This document shows positions 1-11,150 of a stretch of 64,000 nt of DNA, piece by piece (the stretch's first letter is position 1; every line of letters begins with the position of its first letter). The stretch is from Takakia lepidozioides. Taxonomy: Eukaryota; Streptophyta; Takakiopsida; Takakiales; Takakiaceae. The stretch covers positions 59,722,042 to 59,786,041 of the forward strand of contig CM060734.1 of the NCBI GenBank assembly GCA_030704615.1, given 5' to 3'. The position numbers and the translations under genes were made by a program. A model generated the notes under the pieces. It was not told the DNA's origin. It saw nothing but the letters and a program-made list of their open reading frames with translations, and searched no databases.

Positions 1-39
1 TCCTAACCAGGTGAATTCATATACTCGCTTAAGAATGAC

Positions 40-2738
40 TTAGACAAAGAAGTGAATGTCGTCAACGACATTCAATCTGGATCTAAGATTGCAATCCATA
101 TGAAGCCACATTTTTTCCCAAAAAAACAGTAGAGTTTCAAGTATGACATTGCACCTGTACACAACTCGCATCATGGCCCACTCTCCTCCAACCTGACTGT
201 CAAAGTCGTTGGACCGTAAAATGTTACCATCTTTGGAGAACTCCCGGAAAAAACAGTATCTCCACGTGAGACCTCTCCACTTCCTTATGTATGCCTCCAA
301 TGACATTTGGGGAGGGGAAACAATCGCAATGTTCAGGTCCTTCAAAGTCTGATCCAGCACAATGACGGCGCTCTTTTCGAGCTGCAAATAGTATATTTGT
401 CAGAATTGCAAAAAAGATACACATCACATACTTGAAGAGAAGAAACAGCATGTTCGAATACACACCTGACTCCAAAATGTAGCCTTGTTGAGCCAGTTAT
501 CAAAGACCAAATCACTGATTCCTTCCACCTTTGTGCCAGGCTGTATGGTGCTCTTTGGGAACTGATTCAAGTCCTTTACTGTTTGATCTGAGTTCCATAT
601 CTCCAGCCACCTTATTTTGTTGTGGGTCGACCATCGATATGGCCAGCCGGTGCAATTTCTCCTGCTGCATCTCCGGATGCACATGCTTGTCATAGTGTGT
701 TTTGATCTGCTGAAGGAACTCAGGACCAAGTCCAGGATCTACTATTCTAAGCTGCTTTCCGAAGGCTGACATCAATTTGGTTCTTCGCATTTCAAACTCC
801 TTCTTTATTGCAGCTTCCACCTCTTTTGATGTCCTTAGTTCTTCTGGTGTAGTGCGGTAATATTCGGATTTTCCCTTCTTAGCTGCCTCTGCCAGTTCTT
901 GCTGCATTCATTCAAGTAGTGATTAGCTCCGAAGGGACTACAAACATGTATTCGAAAAGTAAATAGATTACAGACTCGGGCTTACCGCATACATGTACTC
1001 CAGAAACGCCTCTCGTGTCAAAGAATACCAAGTGCCTACAGCTCTTCCTGTTTCGCACTTCTTGATGATATTGGGTGGTAGTACTGTCCGAAAATCATCC
1101 AGCTTCATCAGACCAATCCTCTGAATTCGGAATAGTGTGTGAACCAAGCTTGTTGTCACATGCGATTTCTCTGTCGATCTGCAAAAACATTGGAAACATT
1201 GCATTCCTTAACACTGTTTTTTGAGGATTAACAAGACACTACAGAGGGAATGAAATCTCCTGGATGACTTACTTGTTCACGTCGTGCATAGCTGTAAGAA
1301 GCCTAGCGATGTCGTTTCCTGGATCCAAAACCATTGCCTCCACAGCAACATGCTTGTCTTTGTCTTTCGAATGGTGTTTCTGAATGTATCCCATCCATGC
1401 CAGCAATCGGTGGTTGCCGTCCCAGACGTAGAACATGTGTTGCAGAATTGCTGGGTGTTCTTTCCCATCATGAGGCCCAGCTCGAACTCCTCATTGGCAT
1501 CTTTCCAGCACTCATCCCAGTTATCACTGATCTCTGGAGACACTAATGTGCTTTTCCCATTTATATCCGTCAGTGACACATAAAAAAACTTGTGCACCAA
1601 GTCTATATCCATGCACAAAATCACTCTCCAATTTTGTTATGTCATGGGAAAGAGGTGGACGCACAACAGGCATTGATATCATCCGGCACAGAGGTATGTC
1701 CAGACGCCCTCCAGATACGAGCATGTCCCTTATAACCTCCTGAGAGTTTACCTTCTGGAATGACATGAGTTCTTTCACCTTGTCAAGGTAGTGCACTTCG
1801 GATTCATCTGCTTCATCTGTATTCTCTGAGCTTTTTGCGGACTCGTCCCCATCTCCAGATCCTTTCCCCTCTGATCCTGTAGGCTTCGACCTCACAGTTT
1901 TCTGCACGATGCCATTCAGTTCTGACTGAGTGATTTGCAAATAGTGAATGGCGGTAACGACCATCACTCTGTATCAAGGAAACTCACCATGAATGCTGTG
2001 AAAGAATTCAGCACAATCTACACATGCAAAGCCGAGACTGCCGTATTCAAAACAAAAGCGAGAGCGATAGCGAACGGCGTTAACGACAATCACAAAAGAT
2101 AACGACCTGCCGGATCGGTGTTGTGTAATGACATACATGTGTAACTGATTGGCGGCAACGACATTCAGTGTAGTTTAGGGAGAATAGTAAGTGCAGACTC
2201 TCTCTTCAAACACATAGGTGCATAAATCTCATGAGGAGAATCGAATGGCGTTAACGACGCTCGCGATTCAGTAGTTCCTGCTAAAGAATGGAAGAGGAAG
2301 GACTCCTTGAAAGGCAATCAGACAGACTATATGATAAAACTTACTGGCACCTTCTTAGGTTTTGAAATTTGATCCCCTTTTGCAGCTTTCCCTTCCCTCC
2401 ACATCTGCTGGAGTTTCTGTCTGCGCAAGGGTTTCTTGACCTTCTCCAGGTTCGGCGTTCCGCGTGCTTCCACCTTCTTCAGTGTCCCTGCGAATCATCT
2501 CTCCCTCCACAGGCTGGCGCACTCTTATCGCCGACTGTGTCGCAGCCGCTGCCTCAGTCTCCGTCTGCTCTTGTGAATCAGTCTCCGCGTTCACCTGCTG
2601 CCTTGGCCCTGTGTTCTCCAACAAACGACGCCTCGTCATTTTCTCTCTTGCTCTGCGTCTCTCTCTAAGTGAAGTAAAATAAAGAGACTTTCTTTTCATT
2701 CGTATTCTAGAAGGAACCCTCTCCAGCTTGACTACCAC
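40..2738 (-). CDS. Multi-exon gene of unknown function with ParB/Srx-like DGNHR motif (possibly decayed)
   Basis: I do not recognise a named gene. On the minus strand the exons are about 2345-2738, 1273 to about 1930/1968, 986-1178, 466-901 and 40-381. Introns begin gtaagt, gtaagt, gtaagc and gtgtgt and end in cag, and phases agree from the second exon to the stop at 40. The second exon carries VWDGNHRLLAWM, which resembles the DGNHR/GxxR core of ParB/sulfiredoxin-fold domains; this is a motif-level inference. The first exon is basic and Gln/Glu-rich. Frame must shift at the T7 run near 1581-1588, shift back near 1470, and shift again near 610; the first exon also seems to change frame near 2420. 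The first two compensate each other. Either these are sequence errors in a live gene or this is a young pseudogene; the intact splice sites favour the former. The acceptor of the second exon is not settled. Confidence 0.5.
1946..2260. repeat. Dispersed GGCGNNAACGAC motif
   Basis: A short motif of the form ggcg(t/g)(t/c/a)aacgac recurs at about 1950-1960, 2076-2086, 2151-2161 and 2247-2257, with an abbreviated copy at 2096-2105 and a relative at 64-75 (gtcgtcaacgac). Flanking bases are also shared (gaatggcg, acgacattc). All lie in or beside introns of the minus-strand gene, apart from the one at the start of its second exon. Function unknown; could be a binding site or a relic of a small repeat. 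Confidence 0.35.
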
Positions 2739-3198
2739 TCTCCCTCTAAGCGCGAAAAGTAGAAAAACGCAGTGACTCCCGATTTCTTGCGGGATTGCCT
2801 GCGTTCTTGCGTGTCTCTAGAAGCATCGGATTCCCTCCCGCGTGACCGTTACACATAGTCGTTTCCTTATTAGTGCACATGCCAGCAATTGGTGTACAGC
2901 TATTCATATTCAGTTATGGATGTCTGACGTGTGCCGCCCAAAAAAAACGGCGTGTTCTTTATTATAACGGGTTCAATATTTAAAAAGAACAGCAAATCCC
3001 AGAAATTGATGCGCAGTCTTAAACAAATAAATATAAATGAACAAGAGTTTGATGACAAATTTTGGAATATCATGCACGGTCATCCTTGTTAGCCAAACCC
3101 CACATTCGTTTCACATTTGGAACTTTCCAGGTGCGCATGATCATTGGTAGTAGTATATAGATACATTTACTTAATCTGCAATCCCATTCTCAGATCCT
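2739..3198. other. Intergenic stretch between divergent genes
   Basis: This 460-base stretch lies between the start of the minus-strand gene and the plus-strand MULE-like gene. It must hold the promoter of the former. I see AT-rich blocks around 2950-3060 but no convincing TATA box or other element that I can name. Confidence 0.3.
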
Positions 3199-6100
3199 GT
3201 GGCATGCTTCCAGGAAGTCGGCTTTGTTATTGGGTTTATTGATGAGGTTCTGATTAACGGTTTAACAGTTGCCGACACTGCCCCTAGGGATACTCTGACC
3301 ACTGGGCCCACAAGAAAAGTAATTAAAATGGACGGCTGCATATCTAGAATGAATAACAGAATATGCACAGTCGTTATCTGAGTCGTTATCGTTGATGGCG
3401 ATATCCTATTCGAGCTGCCTCCTCCTCCGCGAGTTGGAGGTGTAACAATCATGATGCATGGAATGGACAAGAAACACGACGGGCACCCGTGGTGCAGAAC
3501 AAAAACATCCAATATTCAGAATGATGACAAGCTTGTTTTCAAGAGGACAGTTTGCAATGGACACCTTAGGTGTGATAATTTGAATTGCAGACACTTTCTT
3601 CAGTCTGGGGTTCATAATCAAAGCGAATGGGAGGGTCTGGCGGAAAATCCATTTCAGCCTGGGACTGCCCCTCCACCGGCAAACACTTTCGTCTGCAAAT
3701 TCTGCAAACTTGTGCCATCCTGCTTGGCGCTCTGCGGAGCAAGAATGTACTATGTTGTCCACCGTTTGAATACAATGACGAGAGCTTGTGTGCATTTTGG
3801 ATTCCATAACCATCCTGTCTCGAAGGGGGATTACAGGGAGAGTGTTGAGACAGTATCGAGGTTGATCAAACAGAAGTTCGGGAGAAACCCATCCGCAACA
3901 ACATCTGCAATTGCTCTTGGCGCAAGCAAGTCCTTCTTGGAAAGCAATATTTTGAGTGAAGGAGATTCTGTGGGGACTAAACTTGACGGTGCAGCATTGG
4001 ACCTGGTCATGGATCATTTCTCCACTTTAAGTTCACCTAACATTCGGCATCAGATCAATGCATTGAGAATGGGCTCTGGGATCAGATGCTACATAGACAA
4101 TATTTTGGAATTGAAACGAGTGAGCAAGTACGATTACATCCAGGACAATGTATTCCCAGGTCAAGGTGCCATCAAAGTTTTTCTTTTCAAAATGTCGTCT
4201 GTTGGGGAGGGCAGTGGGGTTAGCCTCGTGAAGCGGATGCAGAAGACTGGGGACTTGCAGAACTGTTTTCTTATGTTTGATCATGTGAAACGAGTGAAGG
4301 ATTGGACGACAATGGCTTGTCATGTCTACGATCCAGTGTACCAATGAGTTATGACAATTGCAGTTTGTGACATGCAATCCGAGGATACGGAATCCCAGAA
4401 GCTCATGTGGAATTCCCTGATACGTGTCATGGGCTGCCATGGGCTGCCATCTCCAAATTTCGCAAGTTTCATGGCGGATAGTGCTCAAGCAAATTTCAAT
4501 GCTGTTCGTATTGTCTTCGGATCGGGCGACCCAAAAGTGCCTATGCCAGGAAGAGAGCGTACATGTCTATTCCATTGGACACAATCTCTGGAAAAACATA
4601 CAAAGTCGGACATCAAACCAGAGATGCAGACTCAGCACCGTAAATTGTGCAAAGAGTACAAAGATGCTAGAACAATGAAGGAGGCGGACACTTTGTTCCA
4701 GACAATTCGTGCCTGGTGGTTCTCTTCTGGAGCTGCATCACTTGAGAGTATGAGAGCATTAGAAGATTGGCTGGCGTTTTGGCACTTCCGGTATAGACAG
4801 TGGGGAGCAGCCATGACAATGGTACGAGGCTTCTATTTCATGCTTTATTCATACATTTGCTTTCCATATTTTTTACTTTCTTTATGTTGTTTCCTGTGCA
4901 CTATTCTGAAGTGTGGTTATCCTCTTTGCAGAACATGTCCATTGAGGAAATGGCGGACATGCCATCTTGCAATTTGGCAGAAACTGTGCACAATGCATGG
5001 TTGCAGCAGTCTGGGAAACGAGGTCGGGATTTGTATGTGGCAACAACAGATGATTTGATACGTGCCTTGCAACAACAAACCCGATACCGTGATTTCTTAC
5101 GAGGTGGGGTTGGTGGCAAGGGTCCGGACAAATGGGAGTTGATGTTGCGTGCTGCAAACAGATCTGGGGATCCAATCAAGATAGCACGGGCGGTGAGCAT
5201 GTATGCCCAGGGAACGCCACTTGTTTCTAAAGTTCCACATCTTGAAGGGGAGGAGAGATTCGGCTCCTGTAAGAGGAAATTGAACACTCCACCTGGTTCG
5301 GATTTAGATTCCCACAGGGCAGACCGTGATAACTTCTCGAAGCCTCGTGTTCCCCTGCATGACAGCTCCATGTCCGGAACCTCCATTGTGGAGGAACCTC
5401 CAACACGACGGCAAGCTCCAGCATCAAACCGTGCCACTGAAATGGTGCAGGAGAGAAACAACCCCCTTGATGTGCTTGAGTCCGCATGCCCCGACCACGT
5501 TTGGCACATAGAACGCACAAGTGTCGGGTCTCGTGTGAAATGTACAGCGATCAGGGCAACTAATTTCGAGAAGTGCACTTCATCTATATCCAGAGGTGGT
5601 GCCCGAACTCCTGCTCCGACTTTCACGGGCTTGATGCGTCCATACGGTCAACCAGAAGCCAAGAACCACAAGTTCTGGTTCTGCGCAGATGATTGTGCCA
5701 GATGTGTGCATGGAACTGTGCGTCCTTCCGTAGTGATGAAGCCATCTCCTCCAACCGTTTGGCCCGTGAAGGTGGGAACACATCTCAGCTTTCAGGAGAT
5801 TGAAATGCTGGAGGAGGCAGGTTTTTCCCTTGCGAGACAACCCCAACTCCATGCATGTGCTACTACTTCTGCGTCCTCCCGGGTCCCCCCGGCAAATCCT
5901 GACTTGTGGCCAACCAAACGAGATGGAAAGCTCGTTCGGCCTTTCCCTCCAACCGCTGAACACTTTGGCAAAGTGGAGTCCGCAAGAATGCTCCAAGCTC
6001 GTGTCGGAAGCACCACGGAAGTACCCGATCCAGGATATGATCGGGTATTCACAATCATCACTTCCACATCTGCTGTTCATGACAGGACCTACGACATCAC

Positions 6101-6317
6101 GGTTTCCAATTTCCCCAATTGCACATGTCCTGATTTTGTGAATATGCTATCAACCAGTTTGGGCAAGAGAGGTAAATTCATACCCTGCAAACATTTGTAT
6201 TTCATATTGTTGAGGAGGATGGTTTGCGATCCCAAACGTGACAACTTCATTCACCAGGCCACTATGAGTTTCAACGAGGTCGATACTCTTTTGCAGCGGG
6301 ATACAACACATGGGTAG
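3199..6317 (+). pseudogene. MULE-like transposase with SWIM zinc finger, two in-frame TGA stops
   Basis: The reading frame runs 3199-4819, then a phase-0 intron 4820-4931 (gtacga...ttgcag), then 4932-6317. It is interrupted by TGA at 3379 and TGA at 4345; the flanking sequence stays in frame. The central part (about 4270-4800) contains FDHVKRVKDWTTMACHVYD, MTIAVCDMQSED and FMADSAQANFNAVR, which match the transposase core of a Mutator-like family frequent in seed-free plants. The C-terminal end has CTCPDF...IPCKHLYF (about 6121-6200), a CxCx(n)CxH SWIM zinc finger typical of MULE transposases. The N-terminal part has several Cys pairs (CRHF, CKFCKLVPSC) that could form a zinc finger. No terminal inverted repeats were identified. 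Family identity is firm at the level of motifs; loss of function is inferred from the two stops. Confidence 0.8.
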
Positions 6318-6739
6318 CATGAACTATGTAATGTGGTATGTGGATGACCATGATTTGAAATGTGTAATTCACATCAATTCGTCGGCTGTGCAATGATATG
6401 GCCTCCAACTATACGGAGTGAGGTCTGAGTGACAACTTTTAGGTAGTGCACATTTGTCATTGCACCGTTCGAAGTCTACATGTCTTGCTGTCGCTATGCA
6501 CTACAATCATCTTTTGAAGATGATCATAACTCTCATTGTTATTTGAGGAGGGAGGAAGTCTTCTCGTGGCAGCCTTTATGGCGCACACTTTGTGAGGATA
6601 TTTTGTCGTCTTCGTAATTGTAAAAGTGAAACAAGCATTTGTAATTGCACAATGTTGGATGCTGCAATTGTAGGCCTCAACGCTCGTCTTGATTCTATTT
6701 AGGCAAGATTCCCTGCATTAATTCCACGGTCATAGGACC
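6318..6739. other. Non-coding region downstream of MULE-like gene
   Basis: No supported gene. The stretch follows the stop of the transposase and leads into the ACGTCA cluster. It probably contains the 3' UTR and terminal part of the element, but I cannot place an element end. Confidence 0.3.
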
Positions 6740-6759
6740 ATCCACGGTTATAGGCGGCG

Positions 6760-6960
6760 CATGTTAATGCTGACGTGGCAGTTGACGGACAGTGCCACGT
6801 CATCATTTACCGCCACATCAGCATGCTGACATGACGCTCACGCCACGTCAGCGTGTGTGCAGGCTCACGCCACGTCAGCTGGCGTGAGCGTACGCTCACG
6901 CCACGTCACTCCTGCGTGAGCGTACGCTCGCGCGCTCACGTGCAACGCTCACGCCATTGC
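6760..6960. promoter_or_regulatory. Cluster of CCACGTCA motifs with a perfect 22-bp palindrome
   Basis: Within 200 bases, five copies of the octamer CCACGTCA or its reverse occur: near 6772, 6794, 6843, 6871 and 6901, plus a variant CCACATCA near 6813. The longer unit GCTCACGCCACGTCA occurs three times (near 6836, 6864, 6893). 6881-6902 is a perfect palindrome centred on GCGTACGC, and 6914-6933 is a near copy of it. ACGTCA/TGACGTGG is the known core for plant bZIP factors. Whether this regulates anything is inference; it could equally be the structured end of a non-autonomous transposon. CACGTGG-rich relatives lie near 10370-10700 and 43550-43650. Confidence 0.45.
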
Positions 6961-7206
6961 GTCGTTGGGGTCTCTTCATGGGCCATGAGAATAACTTTCC
7001 ATATGTTCCTTGAGAGTGGTCTGTCACTGCCATTGCCACTGCTCCTCTGCCACTTTTGTTATATGTGTTGTACAATTACTGTGGGAGCTATGAAGCTGGT
7101 GGGGAATGGTCACAGCTTGTCACTGTTGCACAAGATGAAGCTGAATCAGATGGTCCGACTTCATGATTGACAGCACAAATCATCAAAGCTGGGCTGGCAC
7201 CAGATA
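6961..7206. other. Unassigned stretch before PPR remnant
   Basis: Short translations here include fragments that look like the PPR phrase IIKAGLAPDIIMETSLAASMPTVG in mixed frames near 7175-7250, so PPR similarity probably begins near 7175. Nothing else is supported. Confidence 0.25.
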
Positions 7207-8690
7207 TCATCATGGAGACTTCCCTTGCTGCCAGTATGCCAACTGTGGGAGCATGAAAGGAAAGGGAGATTGTCAACGCCCGGTGTGCAGGCGGCCTGAA
7301 GACAATATCCATTTTCTGTTACAATGTCCGAGGATGCACAAGGAGTGTTCGACACCATGTCTCAACGAAGTGTGGTCTCATGGAATGTGATGATTAGAGG
7401 ATATACTCAGAATCAGTGTGGTTTGGAGGCTTTCAAGATCTACAAGCAAATGGTACAGGAAGGGGTGATAGCCGATCAGGTCGCAATCTATGCATGTGCC
7501 AACCTTGAAGCCCTGGAAAAGGGTAAAGAGGTCCATTCTAACATCATCAAAGCTAGAATTGCTCCAAATATGTCCATCTTTTGCAGGAATGCACCAAATA
7601 TAAAAGACCTTGCAGCTGGAAAGCACGTGCATGCCCACATTATCTGAAATGGATTCAAGCCATATGTTTGTCTACAGAACACCCTCGTCAACATCTATGC
7701 CAATTGTGGGAGTGTGGTGGATGCACACGAAGTGTTTGAGAGAATTTGTGAACGAGATATGGTTACCTGGAGTATGAGAATGGTAGGATATGCTAGACAT
7801 CAGTGTGGTAAAGAAGAATTTGAGATCTATAAGCATAAGCGAAATGTGATCCCTTTCAACATGATGATTGAAGAATATGTCCAACATGGGTTTGGTAGGG
7901 ATGCTTTCCAGATCTATGAGCAAATGCAATGGGAAGGGGTGTTGCCCAACAGGGCCACATTTGTTTGTGTTCTGAATCTATGTGCTGGCCTAAGAGCGCA
8001 AAGAAGTCCATGTTGACATTATCAAAGCTGGAACTATGCCAGATATCATTCAGGATACTACCCTTGTTGACACGTTTGCCAAATGTGGGGGCATAGAGAA
8101 TGCACATGAGTATGCACGGGAAACTTTCCATATGTATGGAAAATGCAAGAGGAAGGGGTGGCGCCTGGTAGGGTCACTTAAATTTTGTTCTCAATGCATG
8201 TTAGGAGCCACAAAAAGATTGTGAATTGGTCCATGTTGGCCTCATCGAAAATGAAAACCGGTTATATCGTTTTGGAAATTGCCCTTGCTGACATGTATGC
8301 AAAATGCAGAAGCTTGGAGGAAGCACACCAAGTATTCAACAATGTGGCTCAATGAGATTTGGTCTCATGGAATGCTACGATTGCAGGATATGGATAGCAT
8401 GGATGGTGTGAGGAAGCCCTCCAACAATTTGAACAAATTCAATAGGAAGGCTTGAAGCTGGATGGTATCACATTTATATCTCTTCTTAATGTAGTCATGC
8501 AGGATTAGTGAAAGAAGACCGTCACTACTTTGATTCTAGGAGTCAAAATCATGGCCGAATTCTTACATTTGAGCATTTTGGCTGCATGGTGGACTTCTTG
8601 GTCATGCAGGACGATTAGATGAGGCTGAGGATTCCATTAACAAAATGGCGCCAATTGAACCAAGTGCTTCGGTGAGGGAATACAAAACTC
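7175..8690 (+). pseudogene. PPR (P-L-S type) pseudogene
   Basis: Typical pentatricopeptide phrases appear in order on the plus strand but in changing frames: AQGVFDTMSQRSVVSWNVMI (about 7330-7395), EALEKGKEVHSNIIKARIAP (7510-7570), LQNTLVNIYANCGSVVDAHEVF (7670-7735), ERDMVTWSMRMVGYARHQCG, a further repeat to about 8010, then ALADMYAKCRSLEEAHQVFNN (8281-8345) and the GRLDEAEDSINKMAPIEPS segment (8610-8665) that leads into the E domain. In-frame stops and shifts occur at 7645, near 8015 and in several places after 8220. Intact relatives are organelle-targeted RNA-binding proteins of the RNA-editing class; this copy cannot encode one. Confidence 0.8.
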
Positions 8691-8909
8691 AGCCAAGAAC
8701 TGCTTCAGCTCAAGTACTAAGCTTGCAAGAACTCAGATACATAGTTGATCTAAGACTCAGGTTGAGACCGTATTGTGGCTGTGGGTGCACTGCAAGTCTC
8801 TTAGTGCGAATGGGAGCTTTGTCTAAGAGAATGTACTAAGAAGAGAGTAAGAGAAAGAAAAACCAAAAAGCTAAAGACAACAAAGAATCGTTAATGGTTC
8901 AACAAGGCA
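8691..8909. other. Insertion-like stretch splitting the PPR E domain
   Basis: PPR similarity stops at about 8685 just where the E motif should continue, and resumes near 8925. The 220 bases between have no PPR similarity, suggesting an insertion of unknown origin. I find no terminal repeats. Confidence 0.3.
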
Positions 8910-8919
8910 AACAAGGGCA

Positions 8920-9125
8920 TCCCAAGTAGCATCACTTGGTGCCTGCAGAATTCATGGTAATGTGGTGCTAGCACAATGTGCAGCTGGTAGGTGGGAGGAA
9001 AAAGCAATTGTGAGAAAAATGACGGAGGAGAAAGATGTCAGAAAAGAGCAAGGGCACAGCTGCATCGAGGTCAACAACCAGGTGCATACATTGCAGAAGA
9101 CAAAGTGCATCTGCAAATTCAAGGG
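8920..9125 (+). pseudogene. PPR E/E+ domain fragment
   Basis: The translation reads VASLGACRIHGNVVLAQ followed by GRWEEKAIVRKM and KEQGHSCIEVNNQVHT. These are the E and E+ signature phrases found after the last PPR repeat of editing-type proteins. A piece of about 20 residues normally found between CAA and GRW is missing. It probably belongs to the same ancestral gene as the 7175-8690 remnant. Confidence 0.75.
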
Positions 9126-9129
9126 ATCC

Positions 9130-9990
9130 ATGCAGAGTTGACAAGCGGGTCCATGCCGAAATCAAGATAGCTGGATTTGAGTCAGATCTCCCAAGTGAGC
9201 AATGGCACTCTTGTCAGCATGTATTGCAAATGCAGGAATATAGTGAATGCGCACCAAGTTTTTGACAATATGCATACACGAAATGTGATTTCATGGACTG
9301 CGATGATTGCAGGACTAGCTGAGGAAGGGCATAGCGGAGAGGCAATTGAATACTTTCAACAAATGCAACAGACATGCGTGAAGCCTAACAAGGTCACCTT
9401 TATGAGCATCCTCAAAGCATGTGGCAGCCCAACAGCTCTGGAACAGGGCAAGCATTTCCATGCGAGCATCATCAAGGCTGAATTTGAGTTAGATCTCCTT
9501 ATGGGCACTGCCCTTGTCAGCATGTACTACAAGTGTGGGGATGTGGTGGATGCAAGCCAAGTGTTTGACAAAATGCCCAGGCGAGATGTGATCTGATGGA
9601 ATGTGATGATTGCAAAATTAGTTCAGCAAGGCAAAATGCAATTGAATTCTGGCAACGAATGCAACGAGAAGGCTTGAAGCCAAATGAGATCACATGTTTG
9701 AGCATCCTCAATTCATGGACCAGCCCACTAGCCCTGGAACAGGGCAAGTGGTTTCATGCAGACATAATTGAGGCTAGACGAGCACTTGTTTATTTATGTT
9801 AGGAAACAGAATGGATGAGTGAAGGAAACCGATAGATTGATGAAGCAAACTGATACTTAATTATCAATGGTAAGGTAGCTAAGATGAATGCGGAAAGGGA
9901 AACAGCCAGGTGGCCAATGCCCTTGTCAGCATATATTGCAACTAGTGCAAGGGGTTTGTGAATGCATGCCCCCTCAAGGGCAGAGCTATT
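9130..9990 (+). pseudogene. Second PPR pseudogene
   Basis: PPR phrases on the plus strand: KRVHAEIKIAGFESDLP (about 9147), NGTLVSMYCKCRNIVNAHQVF (9198-9265), VISWTAMIAGLAEEGHSGEA, GKHFHASIIKAEFELDLLMG (9446-9505), TALVSMYYKCGDVVDASQVF and PRRDVI followed by a stop at 9594. Similarity continues in another frame as QREGLKPNEITCLSIL to about 9780, and again as a degraded VANALVSIYCN near 9910-9970. Frameshifts near 9180 and 9640 and the stop show it is not functional. The part between 9809 and 9904 is a foreign LTR fragment. Confidence 0.8.
9809..9904 (+). repeat. LTR fragment of the window's own gypsy family
   Basis: About 96 bases match the interior of the LTR at 39595-40696 (around 40459-40553) with few differences: the shared string includes aaggaaaccgat, ttgatgaagcaaactgatac and aagatgaatgcgg. 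PPR sequence lies on both sides. It is neither a complete LTR nor a solo LTR; no TG...CA ends are present. Confidence 0.75.
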
Positions 9991-10980
9991 TTAGATACCC
10001 ATCCTTATAGTAGGTGGGCGTACGATTGTTAACCCCCATTGTTCAATGTGGGAGGGAGAGATGGTGATGGACTCAACTTTGACTTGCTGCATTGGCTCAA
10101 CTGGCACATTAAATCCATTTTTTTGTCAGTATCATGCACCCATAAAAGGTTTTCAACTGAATTATTTGACCAAAAGGTAGCATGTCTGGTTTTCCTTGCT
10201 TCCACTAAGATATCATGCTTCACTACAACAGATCCCGGCTTTTACGTCTGCTATTTTCCAGTCGTATCAGCCTTTTATGACTGCATGACTGCCTAGTCAG
10301 ATAAACCCAGTCAGTTGTGACAAATGAGTCGTAAGCACCATAGAGTCGTATCTGCCAGTCGTGGAGCTCATTGTTGACGTGGCAACGGGGACGCCTAATC
10401 ATAGTCATTGATAAGACCGTAGTAAATGACTGCGAATCCATGTCAGCTTCACGTGGAACGGAAGGGATATGCTACGTGTCACGTCAAAGGGAAGGCGACA
10501 GGGTCTTTACGACTGGCATATATGACTTCCGCAGATTAACCCCAGGACAACACGTGGAGAAGACTGGACATGACACGTGGAATCAAATTATGTTGGATGG
10601 GGGTGGTCGTTATGACTGGAGCATATGACTTCCATGGCACACTCTAGATACTGCACGTGGCACGAGTATGGGCAAACACGAGGGGTGAAAGTGGCACGTG
10701 GCGGAGGCTCTGTGGATGGGAGGTAATCATGTACATGACCGTAGTCATGGGCCTAACTCTAGCAGCATTGAAACATGAAAGCACATTTGAAATTGGAACA
10801 TCGATTCAAATACAACGTGACTTAATGTTCAAAGATTTGTTCCATAATCTAATCCGGTGCTGCTACAAAAATGCACAAAGCTGCAAAGTCTATGTAGACT
10901 TCCAAATGCCTGAGCAGAAGATGCATACACTGACATCTCGCGAACTTCAGCAATCCACTATCTTCATTAGCAGTGCCTGA
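9991..10980. repeat. Non-coding repeat with ACGTGG/ACGTGT motifs
   Basis: No gene is supported. About 10210-10270 (cactacaacagatcccggct and following) is the inverted match of 45960-46025. The phrases cacgtgga, acacgtgg, cacgtggc and catatatgacttcc recur through 10370-10720, and a related phrase (catatacgacttctgg) is near 45900. The two regions are probably copies of one non-autonomous element in opposite orientation. Its ends are not defined. Confidence 0.4.
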
Positions 10981-11150
10981 TTTTATCAATTGTGCCGCTG
11001 CTGCTGCGGCTTCCAGTTGACCATTTACCCATGCAGGTTTCTTCTAGCTATCCTTCCACAATGAATCATAGGTAATTTGGAGCTTGAAACTCCAGCCCTC
11101 TTGGATGAATCTGCACCCACACTCTATCCCTGCTCCTTCAGCTATCCATG
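10981..11150 (-). pseudogene. OSB-like PDF-motif fragment (copy 1)
   Basis: Read on the minus strand, this encodes a phrase close to IQEGWSFKLQITYDSLW, then KKPAWVNGQLEAAAAAQLIK. The better copy at 12345-12502 reads HPRGPDFKLYITYDSLWKD, where PDFK...LW matches the second half of the PDF motif of organellar single-stranded DNA-binding proteins (OSB). At least six copies of this module occur in the window. Confidence 0.5.

Noticed and set aside
1284-1583. Plus-strand open frames opposite the minus-strand gene
   Set aside because: They mirror the coding exon, whose motif (DGNHR) and splice sites are on the minus strand.
4901-5626. 241-codon minus-strand frame opposite the MULE-like gene
   Set aside because: The plus strand has the family motifs and SWIM finger; the minus frame is an antisense shadow.
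6881-6902. Rho-independent terminator or CRISPR-like repeat
   Set aside because: The palindrome is in plant nuclear DNA, has no U-run or spacer structure, and recurs with ACGTCA motifs.
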